Assembly (NCBI RefSeq): GCF_009602535.1
Contig: NZ_WIQI01000002.1
Location: forward strand, 1-64,000
Direction: 5' to 3'
DNA: 64,000 nucleotides
Source of the DNA: Ornithinicoccus halotolerans
GTDB lineage: Bacteria > Actinomycetota > Actinomycetes > Actinomycetales > Dermatophilaceae
Shown: positions 62,806 to 64,000 of the stretch, one piece after another
Layout: each line of letters begins with the position of its first letter
How positions within the stretch are numbered: position 1 is the stretch's first letter
The notes under the pieces: model-generated
Seen by the model: the letters and a program-made list of their open reading frames with translations, nothing else
Database searches by the model: none
Told to the model about the DNA's origin: nothing
Position numbers and translations under genes: made by a program

Positions 62806-63927
62806 ATGGACCGATCCATCCGTGCCCACACCGCTCTGTCCGCAACCGTGCTGCTGGCGCTGGCAGCATGCTCGACCGGTGGCGGTAGCGGCGAAGAGTC
62901 TGAGCAGGAACCCGCGACCGGGGACGGGGCGGCGACGAGCGAGCCCGCAGGCGGGACCGCGGAGGCCGGCGGAGAGGTCGTGCTGGTCACCCACGACTCC
63001 TTCACCCTCCCCGATGAGCTCATCGAGGGCTTCAGCCAGCAGACCGGCTACGAGCTCACCGTGCAGACGGTGGGTGATGCCGGGGCGCTGGTCAACCAGC
63101 TGGTGCTGACACAGGACAGCCCCATCGGTGACGTCGCCTTCGGCGTGGACAACACCTTTGCCTCCCGCGCGGCCAACGAGGGCGTGTTCGCGCCGTACAG
63201 CCCCGAGCTGCCCGAGGGCGCCGAGCAGCATGCCCTCGCAGGCGAGGGCGCTGAGGTGCTGACGCCGGTCGACTTCGGCGACGTGTGCGTCAACATCGAC
63301 GACACCTGGTTCGCGGAGGAGGGTATCGATCCGCCGGCGACGCTGCAGGACCTGACCGACCCCACCTACGACGGGCTCTTCGTGACCCCCGGCGCCTCGA
63401 CATCAAGCCCTGGCCTGGCCTTCCTGCTGGCGACGATCGGTGAGTTCGGCGAAGACGGCTGGCAGGACTACTGGCGGGAGCTGATGGCCAACGGCACCAA
63501 GGTCACGTCCGGCTGGACCGACGCCTACACCGTGGACTTCACCGCCGGCGGTGGAGACGGCGACCGCCCGATCGTGCTGTCCTACGCCTCCAGCCCGCCG
63601 TTCACCATCCCGGAGGATGGCGGCGAGCCCACGACCAGCGCGCTACTGGAGACCTGCTTCCGGCAGGTCGAGTACGCCGGAGTGCTGGAGGGAGCCGCCA
63701 ACCCCGAGGGCGGGCAGGCGCTGGTGGACTACCTGCTCACCGACGAGGTGCAGGCCGCCATCCCGAACGCCATGTACGTCTTCCCGGTCGCCGAGGACGT
63801 CGAGCTGCCGGAGGTGTGGTCCCGCTGGGCCAAGGTCGCCGAGGACCCGATCACCGTGGACCCCGACGAGGTCGAGGCCAACCGCGAGGAGTGGGTGCGG
63901 GAGTGGGCCGACATCGCCACTGGGTGA
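62806..63927 (+). CDS. thiB: Thiamine-type ABC transporter substrate-binding lipoprotein
   Basis: The 373-residue lipoprotein (lipobox LAAC, Cys22) is of the ThiB/iron(III) binding-protein-1 fold: VVLVTHDSFTLPDELIEGFS, GDVAFGVDNTFASRA, GDVCVNIDDTWFAEEGI, FVTPGASTSSPGLAFLLATI. It would bind thiamine or a phosphate ester outside the membrane. ATG 62806 has AGGAGG nine bases upstream. The TPP riboswitch ahead of it settles the assignment. Its stop overlaps the next gene. Confidence 0.92.
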   Translation: MDRSIRAHTALSATVLLALAACSTGGGSGEESEQEPATGDGAATSEPAGGTAEAGGEVVLVTHDSFTLPDELIEGFSQQTGYELTVQTVGDAGALVNQLVLTQDSPIGDVAFGVDNTFASRAANEGVFAPYSPELPEGAEQHALAGEGAEVLTPVDFGDVCVNIDDTWFAEEGIDPPATLQDLTDPTYDGLFVTPGASTSSPGLAFLLATIGEFGEDGWQDYWRELMANGTKVTSGWTDAYTVDFTAGGGDGDRPIVLSYASSPPFTIPEDGGEPTTSALLETCFRQVEYAGVLEGAANPEGGQALVDYLLTDEVQAAIPNAMYVFPVAEDVELPEVWSRWAKVAEDPITVDPDEVEANREEWVREWADIATG

Positions 63928-64000
63928 GGCCCGACCGCAGCCAGCTACTCCCGACGCGGTTCCTCGTCCGCCTCCTCGTCGGGTCGGTCCTCGCTGGCCA
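63924..64000 (+). CDS. Thiamine ABC transporter permease (N-terminus only)
   Basis: A GTG overlapping the thiB stop (GTGA) opens a frame to the window edge that reads MRPDRSQLLPTRFLVRLLVG and onward, a basic start leading into a hydrophobic segment. Position and coupling fit ThiP. Only about 25 residues are visible, so this rests on context. Confidence 0.55.
   Translation, partial: MRPDRSQLLPTRFLVRLLVGSVLAG

Overview
The window is high-GC (about 70%) actinobacterial chromosome. GTG starts are frequent, genes are tightly packed with many ATGA/GTGA overlaps, and the families present (DUF4235, cell-wall-binding repeat 2, actinobacterial-style CysC) fit an actinomycete, perhaps a Micrococcales member; the genus cannot be fixed from the sequence alone. 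No rRNA, tRNA, CRISPR array or insertion sequence was seen.

1-11 kb: an IclR regulator (cut by the window start) diverges from a seven-gene operon. The operon encodes a branched-chain-type ABC importer (two ATPases, two permeases, a lipoprotein binding protein) with a long-chain-type acyl-CoA ligase and a PaaK-like ligase embedded in it, consistent with import and CoA activation of an organic or aromatic acid. A MarR regulator and an FAD-linked oxidase follow. 11-19.5 kb: a trypsin-like protease with a small partner protein, then a catabolic locus (two amidohydrolases, RpiR regulator, sodium:solute symporter, HAD hydrolase) with two near-identical operators, and alanine dehydrogenase. 19.5-32 kb: a secreted-protein block with two beta-propeller proteins, an atypical OmpR-family regulator, two paralogous exported proteins, a cell-wall-binding/GH26 fusion and a 1361-residue multidomain protein.

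32-62 kb: a large exopolysaccharide locus. It contains glycosyltransferases, two flippases, two polymerase/ligase-type membrane proteins, two chain-length (Wzz-type) proteins (one with an intact tyrosine kinase domain, one with a degenerate one), RmlA, a GDSL hydrolase and three sulfotransferases. PAPS-supply genes (cysC, cysD, cysN) and cysQ, which clears PAP, lie in the middle. The combination suggests a sulfated polymer. The 50.6-58 kb part is clearly poorer in GC and looks acquired. It leads into a compact pglF-E-C-D-like set for making and loading a bacillosamine-type sugar on undecaprenyl phosphate. Between the sub-loci lie remnants of a phosphotransferase gene and of rmlB, a scar of rearrangement.

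62-64 kb: a DUF4235 gene, and a thiamine-pyrophosphate riboswitch with a readable translational switch ahead of a ThiB-like binding protein and the start of its permease gene.
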